Source: Phoronis australis (Eukaryota > Phoronida > Phoronidae). From it: DNA of 64,000 bases. This document shows, one piece after another, positions 9,608 to 23,000 of the stretch. A model generated the notes under the pieces. The model was not told the DNA's origin, searched no databases, and saw only the letters and a program-made list of their open reading frames with translations. The translations under genes and the position numbers were made by a program. The stretch covers positions 98,234 to 162,233 of the forward strand of contig NMRA01000176.1 of NCBI GenBank assembly GCA_002633005.1, in the 5' to 3' direction. How positions within the stretch are numbered: position 1 is the first letter of the stretch; the number at the start of each line of letters is the position of its first letter.

Positions 9608-12450
9608 CTAGGTGGTGAGAACAGAAATACAACTGTACATAAATGAAAATGTGCAACAGATTTCTTAAGGAGATCAAATTATTTAGATAATAATGCCCAA
9701 GTCCAAATTTATTTTCGGTCAACTTTGTTTTCATTTCTACAATAAAAAGACCAGTCCATTCATACAAAAACAATATTTCATTTTTTTAAGTCAAAGGATG
9801 TATATTTCCGAAGGATTACAGATTATATCAAGTGAATAAAGTTGTATAATTATGTTTACAAATAACACATATCAATACTGATGTCGTCTTAATTCGGAGA
9901 TTGGTGAATTATAATAAAAAGAGTATTTGTCCTTCATATAAGTGCAATGAAAATACGTTTTCATGAGGTGAAAACTAATATTGTCAGTCATGGCCAAAGC
10001 ACAAGTGTCTACTTTTCAGGATTTACAGCAGTTTGAAAGAAAAAATGACAGCGTCCCCATTTATCGAAATGGCAAGAACTTTGCACTGTAGAATTGCACA
10101 CTAGTGCTCTAACCATTAGCGCAAGATGCTTCCATCTTCATTTTGTTTCCTACATGTATGGTTGAATTATTGACTTGTGAAGACATTCGTCTGTTCTGGG
10201 AGTAATATACATAATATTGGTCCTAGGCCTGTTTTGTTACAACTACTTTAGGCCTACACGTGGTTTTATTCATTTAAAAACCTATCAACCACGCTCATTC
10301 TCGGATAATTCACCAAGAACCTCAACTGAAGCAAATTAAGTTTACAAACAATCGCTACTCTGAGTTACGCCTTTGAAACAATGAAAGTTAAACTACACAA
10401 CCCAGAACTGACGTTCTGATGTCCTCATGTTCAGTACAACATCACTTTATCCTCAGCGATATTCTTTTATACCCAACACACGCTTACTTTTCGTGACAAC
10501 CTGCAAGTCTATGGTCTGACTTGACAGCTGAGTGTAATATAACTCAGGAGTTTACGTAAACTACCGTCTGTCTGTTGGTTGCCATGCTCAGCAGATTTTA
10601 ACTCCCGGGATTCCAATAAACACAATTCAACTTGATTATTGGAGTGAGGTTCCACATTTGTGCATTGTATTCAACGACTGACAATGTACGTCACATCCAA
10701 CTGTGTCGAATAACAATTGCTGAATAGAACGGACGCGACCATGTTTAATCTTTTGATCAAATGCACGCATGCATAGATACCAGCTCCTATAAACTGTTTT
10801 ATGTTCAAGTTTTGGAATGCGCGGCGGAAAATTAAAAACACGAAAATGTCATTGTGACCTTTATGACAAGATGGGTTGAAATTTCGAGATATCCTGTTCC
10901 TCAAAAACATGTTTACCCCTGCCGGATCATTTGTAAACTTTCAGGTAACAGCTAGGATGTGAAATCAATCGTAAATTCCGGCTGAGCCTAGGGTAACTTC
11001 GTTTGCAACAACATTTACCGCTTTATTAATATCAGTTGTGATTAACCAACTGATGCACACTCTAAACTAGACTTGTACAAAGCGTGGCATGAAAAGCAAA
11101 TCTACGCCAATGAAAATTTGCACGTAGGTATAAGTGAGTGATCTTTAAACTTTTAGAAAATTACTTTGCAGTTTAAATACAACGTATTTTTGCCGGTTCA
11201 TTGATGTGATGTATTGGTCCTAGGTTCATTAGCAAGGGTGAATAGATTTTTCTAACAGGTTTTTTTCTCACGAAGATACGTCTCTAAATATCTATCGTAT
11301 CAGAGAACTTTGCCCCACATGTTTGTCCTCTGTCTCTAACTCCTAGTGATCGTCTGATTATCACTTTTTTACTTTATGTCAATGAGCTTTACTGTGTATG
11401 CGACTAGATAATTAGTCCAGCGTCCAACTATACGGTATCAAGGTTAATAATATTTATTCGTGCTTTGAGACCTACAACACACTCCTTTATGCCTACACTT
11501 GTGTAAATACTACCTACCTAGTAACGTCGTTATACACTGCATGTGACCTACATAGCAAAATGGTAACTGCTAGGAAGATTGGCGTTGACAAAGTTTACCG
11601 ACAATACAGAACTTCAAAATACAGGCTGCTACCTATGAAATATGAAACATAAAAGGCTCGCGTTTTTTCATATTTTTTTCAATTTTCAATTAAATATCTG
11701 ATTTCCTGTCTGATTCACAGTGATTCAGGTGCCTCGTGTCACACCTGGTCTTAGAAAGGTGAAATAATCCTTTAAATTTTGTGTGTACTCACCTTCGTAA
11801 ACTTTGAGACAGTAAGTTATTCCACTTAAGTTTTCCTCAACAGTGATTTACTGCCTTTACGTCTAGTGGGAATACCAGAACTAAGCCTAACCACTGGAGT
11901 ACACTAAGCGATCGATACCGAAGTGAGCGAGTTAAACACGAACACGGGTTGGACGATCAGTGGGAGTCCTGTTGCTAAGGACACGGCGTCTATGGGCCAA
12001 CAAAGCGCGGCGCTGTGAACAGTTTACACAGCTCGCGGACTGGCTGCTTGTTGGCCCGGGATTCAGTTTACCGGAGTTTGTGTACGAGAAGAAGCCGACT
12101 AAAAAATCTGATTCTTCATAGGCAAGGCTGCATTGAATATTCTTTCCGACGTACTTAACAGACTTAGTCGCGCAATGACCAATTAACTCATGACTTGCAT
12201 ATTACAATCATGATTGTCGGAATGGGCGAACTCAGTTTTTACCCTTGCGACTGACATTATATAGCGAGCTCATTGGATACGCCATGTGACATATTTTATT
12301 CAAAAATAGATCACAAACTCGTTCTTCCCAGCGCCGTCCACGCAGTGCTGTAGTGGGGCATAGGCGCACGTAGGCGCACATTTTTGCTTTTTAGTAACGT
12401 ACGGCCCCTATCCACCCGACCGTAGGTTACAGTATAGTGCAGTCAATCAT
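9608..12450. other. No gene recognised; CpG-rich island near 11.9-12.1 kb
   Basis: Mostly AT-rich sequence without coding-like exons. Around 11930-12090 the sequence becomes GC- and CpG-rich, with the near-palindrome GGGCCAACAAAGCG / GCTTGTTGGCCC. This could be a promoter region, for example for a 5' exon of the minus-strand exon at 9607-9315. That is a positional guess only. Confidence 0.4.
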
Positions 12451-12525
12451 TTTTTACATTTTATTGTCGCGGCAACCACCTTTTTACATTTTATTGTCGC
12501 GGCAACCACCTTTTTACATTTTAAC
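12451..12525 (+). repeat. 30 bp tandem repeat, about 2.5 copies
   Basis: The unit TTTTTACATTTTATTGTCGC plus GGCAACCACC occurs at 12451-12480 and 12481-12510 with no change, and a third truncated copy follows. Each full unit contains GGCAAC, an RFX-type half site, but a full X-box is not present. Confidence 0.85.
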
Positions 12526-12898
12526 GTAGGCCTACCGTTTGCGCGCCGTAAGGGACTATAGTGATGCGTAGTCTCGATAGCATCAATGCGATATACACTG
12601 ACGACCGTCGTTGCCGAACATTTCAGCGTGCGTCGGACCAACAGGCAAACATGGATGCTCACATGGAATTTTTATTAATTTTTCAAGATATAGAAACAGG
12701 TATGGTGAATAAAAGGCCGNGGCCGGGACCAAAAATCACCACCAGCATATCATTTTTGGGCGTTACGCTCCAATTTTCTTTTATTGTGGTTGGGTTCCCC
12801 TTCAGAGACCGCTTGGATTGCACATGGACTTTTGCCTTCGAATATATGTGTGGTTGGCCTCTCTTAATTTCTCCGCACCCGAACTCCCAAATCCGGGC

Positions 12899-12962
12899 AT
12901 CTGGTAGAATTTTAGTGGGGCATGGCCCCCTTGCCCCCCCCACTCCCTAAATCTGCCACTGG
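12899..12962 (-). repeat. DNA-transposon-like terminal sequence, copy 2
   Basis: Read on the minus strand this segment begins CAGTGGCAGATTTAGGGAG, then has a G-run, GGGGGCCATGCCCC and TAAAATTCTACCAGAT. It matches the order at 7806-7862, so the two are opposite-orientation copies of one element end. The rest of the element probably extends left toward the N at 12720. Confidence 0.55.
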
Positions 12963-14210
12963 TTGTAGTCATTGACAGACATAACGTAAAATTGTCGTGA
13001 TGACTTGACAGGGACCTCAGGGGTCTCACACTCCACTGATTTATCCACATTATTTTGAAAACGCTTTGCCCAGTCACACATTGCGTGTCATAAAAGAGAT
13101 AAGCATACCAGCAGCTGACGCAGCAAGTAGAACTACTCTCGTTTATCACATTGGTGTAGACTCACAGTTGAACTGTGGTTTTCTGTAGACCCCAGACAGT
13201 CCCGAGTTGCACCATATACCAACTTCGGACGGTCTCTCACGACGATTAAGCGTTATGGATGTCTCATGCATTATGGTTACTAACTTAACTGCCGCCATAT
13301 GTTATGAGGTTTCCGCGGAAACTACACACACACCTTTTTAAAACACTTGAAAACAATAGTAAAAAATAAGTCAATCACAAAGAGCGGGGATTGAAAGTCA
13401 CAAACATTTAAATTTTGGCAATATCTTTCGACTGGTGAAATTCGTTATGTGTTTGCAATTGGTGAATGTTAAGAAAAGAGTAACTTAAAATGAGACGTGA
13501 ACCTGACACATTTTTGGCGAGCACCAGATTCGCCGACGCCTTCAATTGAGACACTCATCCACATGACTCCATTTTCAAAAGTAGAGTCAAATGCCACAAA
13601 GTACGCTTCTGTCCATAAAGTATCCACTGGATCAAGAAAGAAACGAAAAACGCAAACTTTTGAAAACGCAACATTTTTTTACACGGAAACGACATCCGGC
13701 GTGCACATTTAAAGTTGATTACTAGTGTATGGCAAATAAAGAAAGCGGCTGAAATTCGTATTTGGCATAATTTTTCAAGAAAGTTGTATCCACAGCAAAC
13801 AAGACAGGTATTAATAATATGCACAGATGTCGGGATCGGAATATTCATAATCAAATCTCAAAACGCTGCTCCGTTTTTCTAAATTATCATGATTTTCTTC
13901 TATGCAACTTAAAAGGTTCTAACAAGTCTAGTTCATAAAAATCGCGTAGTTTCGTCTTTTTGAAAGCCCCTCACGTAGGCTTACAAGCGCTACATCTTGT
14001 GAAAACAATTCCTCACAGATTTTCGGAGAGCAGTTGTATAGCGTGGTATATTAGTTTCATATCAGTGAACCTCATGCGATCAGTCATTCCTGAGATATGA
14101 TTTTCTGAAGTTAGCCAGATTTAGGCATTTTTCGAGGCACCTACAGGTAGAATCTTAGTACAGCACAGAACGATCAGGGCTGACAAACACACAGACTACG
14201 GAAGCACGTG
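12963..14210. other. Intergenic, no gene recognised
   Basis: Unique-looking AT-rich sequence. Two overlapping frames at 13497-13854 read open on opposite strands without domain features and are not supported. Confidence 0.45.
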
Positions 14211-14216
14211 AGTATC

Positions 14217-14375
14217 TCATATCATTTGGACAACCTGTCTAGAAATATCCAGACACTGGCCCACCAAGGTAGGTACTGGAGCTTCACTCCCAAAATCGTG
14301 ACAGAAGCAACACCAAAACCAAATGGTGAACGCAACAGTCACTAAATTCACAGAGCGTGAACTCATTGACGAAAC
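14217..14375 (-). CDS. Possible first coding exon with signal-peptide-like start
   Basis: On the minus strand an ATG near 14370 opens a frame starting MSSRSVNLVTVAF. A hydrophobic stretch with Trp and Cys (TIWFWCCFC) follows, then a polar segment with APVPTLVGQCLDI. This is the layout of a signal peptide. The surrounding 14290-14480 is CpG-richer than its neighbours, as first exons often are. Candidate donors (TTG|gtgggc or CAG|gttgtc) are mediocre, and no downstream exon could be joined. The plus strand is also open here. Treat as a weak candidate. Confidence 0.2.
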   Translation of the reverse strand, partial: VSSMSSRSVNLVTVAFTIWFWCCFCHDFGSEAPVPTLVGQCLDISRQVVQMI

Positions 14376-14831
14376 AATCCCGGCGATGTCTATTCCACCA
14401 GTCCAAATGATCACGCTCCAGACCAGTGCCGTCGTCTCAACTGGCCACAGCTTACGACGGCGCTAGCGTGTGATTCGCACCACACAACACATTAAGTTCG
14501 CCGAAAAAGATTGGCAAATCAATACGAAATTTTAGGAATGCTGAATTTTTAGGAGGGTCCCGCACAAAGCATGCATCCTACTGTGAAAAGGCAAAGGCGA
14601 AATTGATGAAAGTTGCATACAGTCATGTAAATTATGCAATTCTTACGCTTTATGCGACTACTATTACTTCATTCATGATGTGCAAAGATTTCACATACTT
14701 GAAGCATTTCAGATGGAATAAGGTGGCCTGAATATTTAGTGAACTGTACCGCTTAAGGAAGAGTTTCGGTTTAAGGTCGTTGTTGCAATAATAAAACGCT
14801 GATGTGGTGACAGTAAAATAGATGATTATGT

Positions 14832-14837
14832 TTTATT
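14832..14837 (-). terminator. Distal poly(A) signal for the Shisa-like gene
   Basis: TTTATT on the plus strand is AATAAA on the minus strand. If used, the Shisa-like transcript would have a 3' UTR of about 2.9 kb. A nearer AATAAA (plus-strand TTTATT close to 17165) could give a 0.56 kb UTR, so alternative polyadenylation is possible. Confidence 0.45.
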
Positions 14838-17721
14838 AGGCTTGTCCACGCTTCTTAGAATAGAATTAGATATCACAAATACAATGTATATACACACAGC
14901 CACGTTCTTGCATGCAACACGACACTAAAAATTTGCAGAGGTAGAAAATTTGGAAATAAGGCCAGAAAATGGTTACAAGACACCAAAAAGGCACTGCAAA
15001 CCAACAGATAACATTGAAATGACAATAAAACTCATTGATAGAACATTTATGTAACCCAGCAGACAGTCAAATTTTCTCAATGCTTTTGATTTCTTTCACA
15101 CCGCCAATATTTCTAACATTTCTTTTCTCATAAACTAGACAAGTTAATCATATAAACAGTATATTTCTCAGTCAAAACCATATTCTGACAGGAGGCACTA
15201 GTAAGGACACCCTGACCCTGGCCAGAGATACAATATATCAGGGGACAGTTTCTATCTAAGGTCATACGCCCGCCTATAGTCAACATTGTCGGTAGGCATG
15301 TTATGGCGAACACAAAATTGGTCTTTATAATTGTTCATATTCATAGCAGTGGCTGCCTTCAGGGGCTATGTAAATGAACTAGCTGCCCTGCATTGGCAAA
15401 CTAAAATTGAACACAAGACCGTCTTACCTCTAGAAGGGACAAGAGACCTTTGATAAAACTGGAACCATTATGCATGTTTCTATTCTAAAACAGGTCAATG
15501 TTTTTGAAACCTGGGCAATCACAAAAATCAACTTTGACAATCATTTCTGTCCTAAGTTGGCGAGACTTTACCATATAAGACACTGATTCATCCAGTAAGT
15601 AGGCATATATCTTTGACCTAACTGTGCATACACAAAACATAGAAATATATTTGACATCAACACATTACACGAGAACTTGCCCGATGATTTAGTTGTTAAT
15701 TAACTTGGAGTTAACATTTATCATGTGGCTAAGCAAGGGCGCTGTTAACCTGGATACTCTCAACTATAGAAGCATGCATCAACTATAAGTTGACTAGCAG
15801 TGAGCATTAAGTCTCTTACAGAGAATGGATTCGTCTTTTAATGGCAGGTCTCAACTTATCGCATCACAAAACTTTCAAGATATCACAGGGAAATCTCAAT
15901 TGTCACCATTTTTGGGTGCATTTTCATGTATAAGTCACATCAACTTTGTTTTTGTCACATATGCGAGACAATATCTGTCAGCGAAAACGATGAACTCTAT
16001 AATTCTACAATTTGTGAAAAAAGAAACCACCACTTGATACAGCACAAAACAACTGTAAACCCAACAAAATACAAACAGCTAACTTGGCTCAGCAAATTTC
16101 TCACATTTTGTTAAAAAATTCACAAACTGTCGCAAAATTAAAAGCAATCAAGTTTTGTAAAGAACGTCACCATGTCACAGGGAATCCCTTCTCTGTTCTT
16201 CTGATACCAGTGCATACTGAATGACAACAGTAGAAACTTGATATATAAGTTGAAGCTTGTCAAGAGTTGGACACTAAATATATGGCGGGATTCAATACGG
16301 TCCTGTTGTGCCAGAGTCACACAACATTAACGGTCCCGTTGAGCCAGAGTCACACAACATTAACAGTCCTGTTGTGCCAGAGTCACACAACATTCATAAC
16401 CACCCTACGAAAAGTCATATTGAGTAAGACACATAATTCACATGACATTGTACGATCAGTCACAATAAACAATATAACAAAAATATATAGTACAACAGAT
16501 ACCATAAAAATTTGCCATGTCAGATACATGTATATGTATATAACAGCCGTTCCTGTGAATGACCAGTTTAAAATGAGAATCTACAAAACATTTAACAGTG
16601 GGTATCAAACCCAACGATAAAACATGGATGTCTAAAAGAGAAGACTTAAAATTTTTTTTGACGAATATGGTAAGTATAGAGTATTTTGGCTTAATAAATG
16701 AATGTTAGTACATGTCTCCAAGACCATGTTACAACTTCATCATACCAAATATCGCTAACAGAGTGTTAACAAATAGGGGGTACTACACTACATTCATTGG
16801 AAACAACGTGTGTATGTGTCATATACACACTCCCCATGACCAATCGCACAAATGGTCCTCATGCCATCGGCCAAGACATAATCACATTGGGAGATCTAAT
16901 CAGGAATGCATGTGCAAAGTAGTACCAGGATTAGCCAGATACAAACTTCCAACACTTGCTGATTAAATCCAGTTAAAACAGTGAGAGACAAAAGTCATGC
17001 TAAAAGTTTGTACCGAAGTCCATATGGTCTATAATGACCAGCTTAAGGCAGAACGATATTGCATCATGGAAACTGAATAGCTGCTGACCTCCACTTTTGT
17101 ACACAGGGGTCAACCGGCTGATAATCTGAGTAATATGATTGACTGATTGTCTATGATTAATTTATTTGAAGTGATTTGGGCCACTTACTGCTACGAAAAT
17201 AGTCATTTAATACTATAAAATTTGTTTTTGACCAGCCCAATAAATTTAACAGTACACAAAAACTAATAGAGATAAACAAGGATACAAAATAATAGTAATG
17301 ATGACAAATAAGACCAAAGTATAGGTAAAATAAACTAAGAAGTACCATTAATGTACAAATAAAATGAAGAATTAGTTACTCTCATCTTCATCGAGGTCAA
17401 TCCACAAATAAAAATTTGACATCATAACGGCACTTCACTGATCACCCATCGCGTAGTTAATCCTCAGCATTTGTGACTGCAGTATAGTAAGTACTAATTT
17501 TTTTCCATTTACACAAAATACACTAGATTGAACCTAAGCCAAGATAAGGTGGAAGTCCTACAGAAAGATCCAAGGAAAAGCAATCATGCATTTCCATGCA
17601 GTATTATTGTGATGCAGAAAAGAGAAGTCTCTTCAGGAGCACCAAAGAGAAACTTAGATAGTTCCACGTCATTTCAACGTTTCAACATCAGGCCAGAAGG
17701 AGGAGTTAGTTGTCTGGCTGG
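14838..17721 (-). other. Probable 3' UTR of the Shisa-like gene, including a 33 bp tandem repeat
   Basis: This follows the stop codon of the minus-strand Shisa-like gene. No coding exon was seen on either strand. The open frames (such as those at 15825-16114) are AT-rich and featureless. How much of the stretch is transcribed depends on which poly(A) signal is used. Confidence 0.4.
16301..16399 (+). repeat. 33 bp tandem repeat, three copies
   Basis: Three consecutive 33 bp units start at 16301, 16334 and 16367, each containing GCCAGAGTCACACAACATT. Units 1 and 3 share TCCTGTTGTG where unit 2 has TCCCGTTGAG. The repeat lies in the likely 3' UTR of the Shisa-like gene. Confidence 0.9.
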
Positions 17722-17774
17722 TTACTTGGTCACCATATCGTATGACGGAGGGGGTATATTTGGAGCAGTGGGAT
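17722..17774 (-). CDS. Shisa-like coding exon 7: PPxY tail and stop
   Basis: After acceptor CTTGTGTTTCAG the exon completes a split Asp codon and encodes DPTAPNIPPPSYDMVTK, then TAA at 17724-17722. PPSY is a class I WW-domain ligand, typical of Shisa tails. The phase (1) fits exon 6 exactly. At 53 coding bases it is hidden among false frames on the other strand. Confidence 0.85.
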
Positions 17775-20024
17775 CTGAAACACAAGGATATCACTGATGA
17801 GGCGACAGTACAGTCCTTATACATGGCATTTCACAATGAGATTTTGAGAAAAACATTTAAAGCATTTCCTATACTCAGAAAGGGGCACAAACCCTGGAGT
17901 AGTCTTGACAAAAATGAGGAAAATTGATTTTAACACATAAACGCAGTTTAAACTATACACGTAACTAAATCTGAAGGTCAATATAGAGAGCCTTTCGATG
18001 ACGACCCGCCATCTTGTTCACTCGGATTCCTGGTGCCAGGTGTTGTGTGTGGCGCCAGTCCGAAGCGTCTGCCACGGTCAAGTGGGCTGAGTATCTGCTA
18101 GTAGACTCTAGACTCTAGACAGCTGAAACTTACCACCGTCCCTGTTCAGGCTGGAGCTATGGATGGTGGTAGGTTTCAACTGCCTAGAGTATACTAGCAG
18201 ATACTAAGTCTACTAATCCTGGCACGGTGGCATCAGCAATCTGAGTGAACTAGATGGCGGGCCGTCATCGAAAGGCTCTCAGTATTTACCTTCAACTTTA
18301 GCTGCGATAACGGTTTAAACTAGATTTATATGTCTGAACCACACCAGCTCAGCTCTGATAGCAGTATTGATTTAAATATGCTACTTAATGTCAAGCTTGT
18401 ACACCCCTGACAACTTACTATCTTGTATTTGTTATACTTTGGGTCAATGGTCATATATTCCAATAAAGTATACCTACAAAAATGTTCACATTTCTTCTCA
18501 AAAAGCAGGGAAATTTTGAAGCGTAAATTTCCAAATAACATTCAAATGATTTTGTTATTAATAAAGCCTGGTTCATTTTTGTGTGTTTGTCACATAATTG
18601 TCAACCTTTTTGAAAAGTACTGTACGAGGCTGAGCCGTTATGAAGCAATAAGCTGTACAAAGATCAGTTCAGTTAGCTCTGTTGTAAGACACTTCATGCA
18701 CTAGCTAAAACTTGGGCGTTCTAGATTTCATTTTCCATCACTTTTCCAGGTTACAATTTTGGTTTTCAATGAGCAATTTTTTCCACTAAAAATAGACCAC
18801 ATCAATTTTTGCTACTGATTGTTGCAAAGCAAATAGGCGACATGACATGCAAAATGGAAAATTGATGCTCTTATCAATTCACAATTTTCCATACCTCAAA
18901 ATATTCCCATTAATGAACACAGTGAGTATTTAATCAATTCACAGATTGAACAAGATACTCAAACAATCTTTTTATAGATGCTATGCATCAAACGATGAAG
19001 TTGAAATTTCTTGATTATTCATTACCCTCACAAATATCAGAGTCTTGCATTAAGAGTGAGATTGGCATGCATAAATTTATATTCTTTCAGAACCAAAGGA
19101 ACAAAGCCAGTTGCATTAAAAACACATTACAGAACCTTTACTATTCGAATTGTGTGCAGTGAGTCGTGAATAGGCTGATGATAAAACTGGGGTATACCCA
19201 ACATCTATTCATAGTCACCCCTAGACTTTTATAGAGCTGCCTGCGTCAACTAGGCTGTTGTCTGATATTATCAAGTCTTGTTGGAGTCTATTATGTCACT
19301 TTCCCATTAGAGGAACTGACGTCCCGCGGAACACCAGTGCAGCTCCACTAACCTTTCCCACTGACACCTCTCCGCTGTACACCAGATGTCGCAGTTGAGT
19401 ATTAATCTCGAACTAATAGTGATTAATGGATTCGAGATTATTAAAAAATTCACCTGTTATTCTCTTCTTGTTGATATATTTCTCGGATATATTGCAGCTA
19501 ACTGTTGGGGAAAATGTGGCAACAGACAATGTCTCATTGAGTCTCACGCTTTTGAAGTTGCAGCATTTAGTGACTACTCCAGTCCAAGTAGAGTATTTTG
19601 TTTCCCACTGCAGCAGAGTTGTGCAACTCCGGACATTAATACCCTATTTTGGGAGGAGTTGCGATGGATGTTCAAGTTCCGAAGTTAAGCTTTGTGTTGT
19701 TAATATGAAAGTAATAAGCAATGGCTAGGATAACAAAGTTTCCCACATCAAATTTCAACATCGATGCTAACAAACTGCCTCCACTGTATCCTACCTTGAA
19801 AGCCATAGGCTGGATAGGGAGCTGATCCTGGCGCGGCAGGGTATCCAGGCTGAGGGTTCCCCGACTGGGGATAGGGCTGGTATCCAGCTGCTGGCTGAGG
19901 GTACGACGGTGTGGCAGTGGGGTACGGTGGAGCTCCAGGTTGTGGATAAGTTTCAGCACCGACGTAAGGACCAGGTGGCTCTGGCGGCTTATTCACTAAC
20001 AAAAGAAGCAGTACTGAATAATAA

Positions 20025-20059
<35 letters not shown>

Positions 20060-23000
20060 TAAACTTTATTTATAGAGGATAAAATACAATTTAGAACTAA
20101 AACATGCTTTAGCCAAAGAGTAATATGCAGCATGGTTCTGTTATTGAATAAAGTCAGACCATGTTCAAAATTGATTACAATGCATAAAAAAATCTTCAGT
20201 TTACGACGTAACATGGCATCAAATTGAATTTACTTTGTCAACACATGAGGGGCTACATCTCATTTCCCAACACTCAACATTGAATGCTTCTCACAGGCTG
20301 GTATTTAGGTAGCCAGTAACCACAGCTCCAGTTTTCAGGCTTGGTTTCTTTTGTTTAGGGATTAAGGAACAACTGAGCTAAGAGATATAAATTTCCATTC
20401 TTGATCTTAATTAGATAAAACTTAAATTTGTCCCAATTCCATTTCAAGTAAGAGACCTTAATAAGTTTTTGACTTAAGTTTTGTCTTAATTTTGATTAAC
20501 TTACAGGATGTGGAAGTTTCAAAATTTGGAAGTTGAAACAAATCTTAGACTTAAAGTAAAAAATGAACTTAAGTAAGTTTTTTGGAACGGGCCCTTGAGA
20601 TGGATGCCACTGACAGCACAGTTTACAAAAAAACGTGCAGTATAAGCCAGCTTTGGTAAAACGGTCTATAAAAACTGAACCCTTATTGTGAACGACCCAA
20701 CATTCATTGACCACTCACCGTCAGCTGTATAGGTTACTGACCCGTCCGTTCCTTGGACATTTTGATGCTGCTGCCCTGTAGCACAGTAAGAAGTTGACTA
20801 TTACGGTGCAGTTTTCAAAATGAACTAGACAACAAATTCGTTAAAGTCTACACATACAAATCACAACTAAATCTCAAATTCTTTTTTACCAGAACCCATT
20901 TCAATTTTTGGCTAAAACTTGACAAAGCCTTGACAGATGATGCTCCATGCTCTTTGTTGAAATTGCAACTTACTTTTCAAGTTAATAACGAGTGAGAAAA
21001 TCGTAGCTATGCACAATAACCAAATTTACAGCATCGGCACACCTTTGCACACGACAGTTCGACGATGGAAAGCTACTGAAAGACCTAATCGATGAAAACT
21101 TTTAATTCATCTCGTCAATAGTATCATTTCACCCTATGGCACACAGTCCAACAGAAGCAGACGTACTTAATCTCCAGGATGGTATTCTGTTGACCACAGT
21201 CCCTGAGGAAGTTGTTGATTTGTAGCAGCAGCAGCAGTAGCAGCAGGCAATACTACAGCCAATCACAAGCAGCCCGAGGAGAATGAAACCAATGATTGCA
21301 CCAGCCATTCGACCAGAACTGAAAACAGATGACATAAAAATGAACTTAAAAATGCATTCGCGTGCTCCAACTAAGCTACGCAAGCAGCAAGGGACTAAAC
21401 AGTAATGACATTTTAACATGTCCTACTTTAGACAAGCTGCAGTTTGTAAAATGGGCAACAAAAAGACTGCCAACAGATGACGCCTACACAACTGCTTAAC
21501 TCACAGGCTCACAAGACTCAAATCACTCAGTGTTATTCCCCAGCACTACATCACGATACTTACTGGACAAGGTTTGCTATTTCGCTGCAGATAATTTTCG
21601 ACATAAAACGCCAAATAAACCCCGACATAAGTAATTAGCCTACACCTTACAGGTAAAGGAGGTAGAAACATAATATTTTTCTTTTTTCGTTTAAAAACTT
21701 TGCAAATAGAATTTAACTGCAAACCAAGCTAGTTTAAAGACTGAGGCTGTATTGAAAGTGGTTCTCTGCCACTGAAACAGAATTCAACCCGCTCACCAGG
21801 TATTTTTAGGGTTTGTTCGTAAATATTTTTAATTTTTGTTGATATCAATCATGAATAAAGAACATTTTAGTAGATTAAAAGCACGGACTGTAGTGTTTAG
21901 ACATCATAAAACAGCATTTGCTGAAATTCCCATTATTTGAAAAATGGTAACCAGCAATTGAAAATGGAAAAATGACCATTTATCCAAATATTTTTTGTGA
22001 GTCAAACATAAAATGTTCCATAATCCTCATCTTTCTGTCAACACCGCATTTACCAGAGTAAGTATTTTATTGTACGTTTTACATTCTCCACGACTATTGC
22101 CAAATAGATTATCTACTAATTAAATTGCACAAGTTTTCACTAATGCATTGTCTGCTGCGGCAATTTCAGAAAGTCTTCTATTTTGTTGCACCTTAATTTT
22201 GAGGGGACATTTCTTTCACTGGAAATTTCCCTCATCCATACAAATTCCCTGGCCTCAGTGAAAAACGTTGGAAAGATGACTTTAGTCGTAATAATAATGT
22301 ACCGCACACCTACATGCAGTGTAACGGGACACGAGGGAGACGAGTCAATACTTGGTGTCAAGTTATTGTCCATAAAACTCGTTTTCAAAGCAACCTATGC
22401 GGCCCTTAATCCTGATATCATCCATTGGTAATTGATTGTACAATAATTTCAAAATAAACTAGACAACATCAATATCAAAGTCTGGTTGCACAAAAGCCAT
22501 GACTAAGTATAACGTTCTTTTCAAGTACAATCTGATTCAATTCTGGCTAAATCTCCACACACATAGTTGAAATCGCAACATGAATGTGTAAGTCCATAAA
22601 TAAATAAATAAGTAATAATGTCCCATTAAACTCTAACAAAAGATTGACAAAAATGCTAGTCTATTATGTCAAAACCTACCAAATACTTCTGTCAAGAATT
22701 TCATACATGTTCTGTCGAAGTCTATCTAGTTTATTTTGAAAACTGATGCACAATCGATGCATGACTTCATAATTAGAAAAAAAAAAATTAGTCAGCATGT
22801 AAATGACACCTTAAGTTCAAAAGGGGGCTCCCCCACGCGAAAGGGAAGGAATACTAGTCTAGAGGCAAGTATTTTGCTCTCTCGGGCGTCGTCTTAAGGG
22901 GTAATGTACAAGAAAAGGATACAGACACTGAGAAGTGGTTTTATCTCAAGCAGTATATTTCACCACTGGCACCACCCTACTCATTGTATGAAAAGAGTCA

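Noticed and set aside
12451-12525. RFX X-box in the 30 bp tandem repeat, which would fit a ciliary gene to the left
   Set aside because: Only the GGCAAC half site is present; the other half and the correct spacing are missing, and it lies nearly 3 kb from the orphan exon.
12561-12950. 129-codon plus-strand frame spanning an N
   Set aside because: Covers the transposon-like end and an unresolved base; the minus strand is open too. No domain and no splice structure.
15825-16114. Overlapping plus-strand frames of 60-70 codons
   Set aside because: AT-rich, featureless and in the probable 3' UTR of the Shisa-like gene on the other strand.
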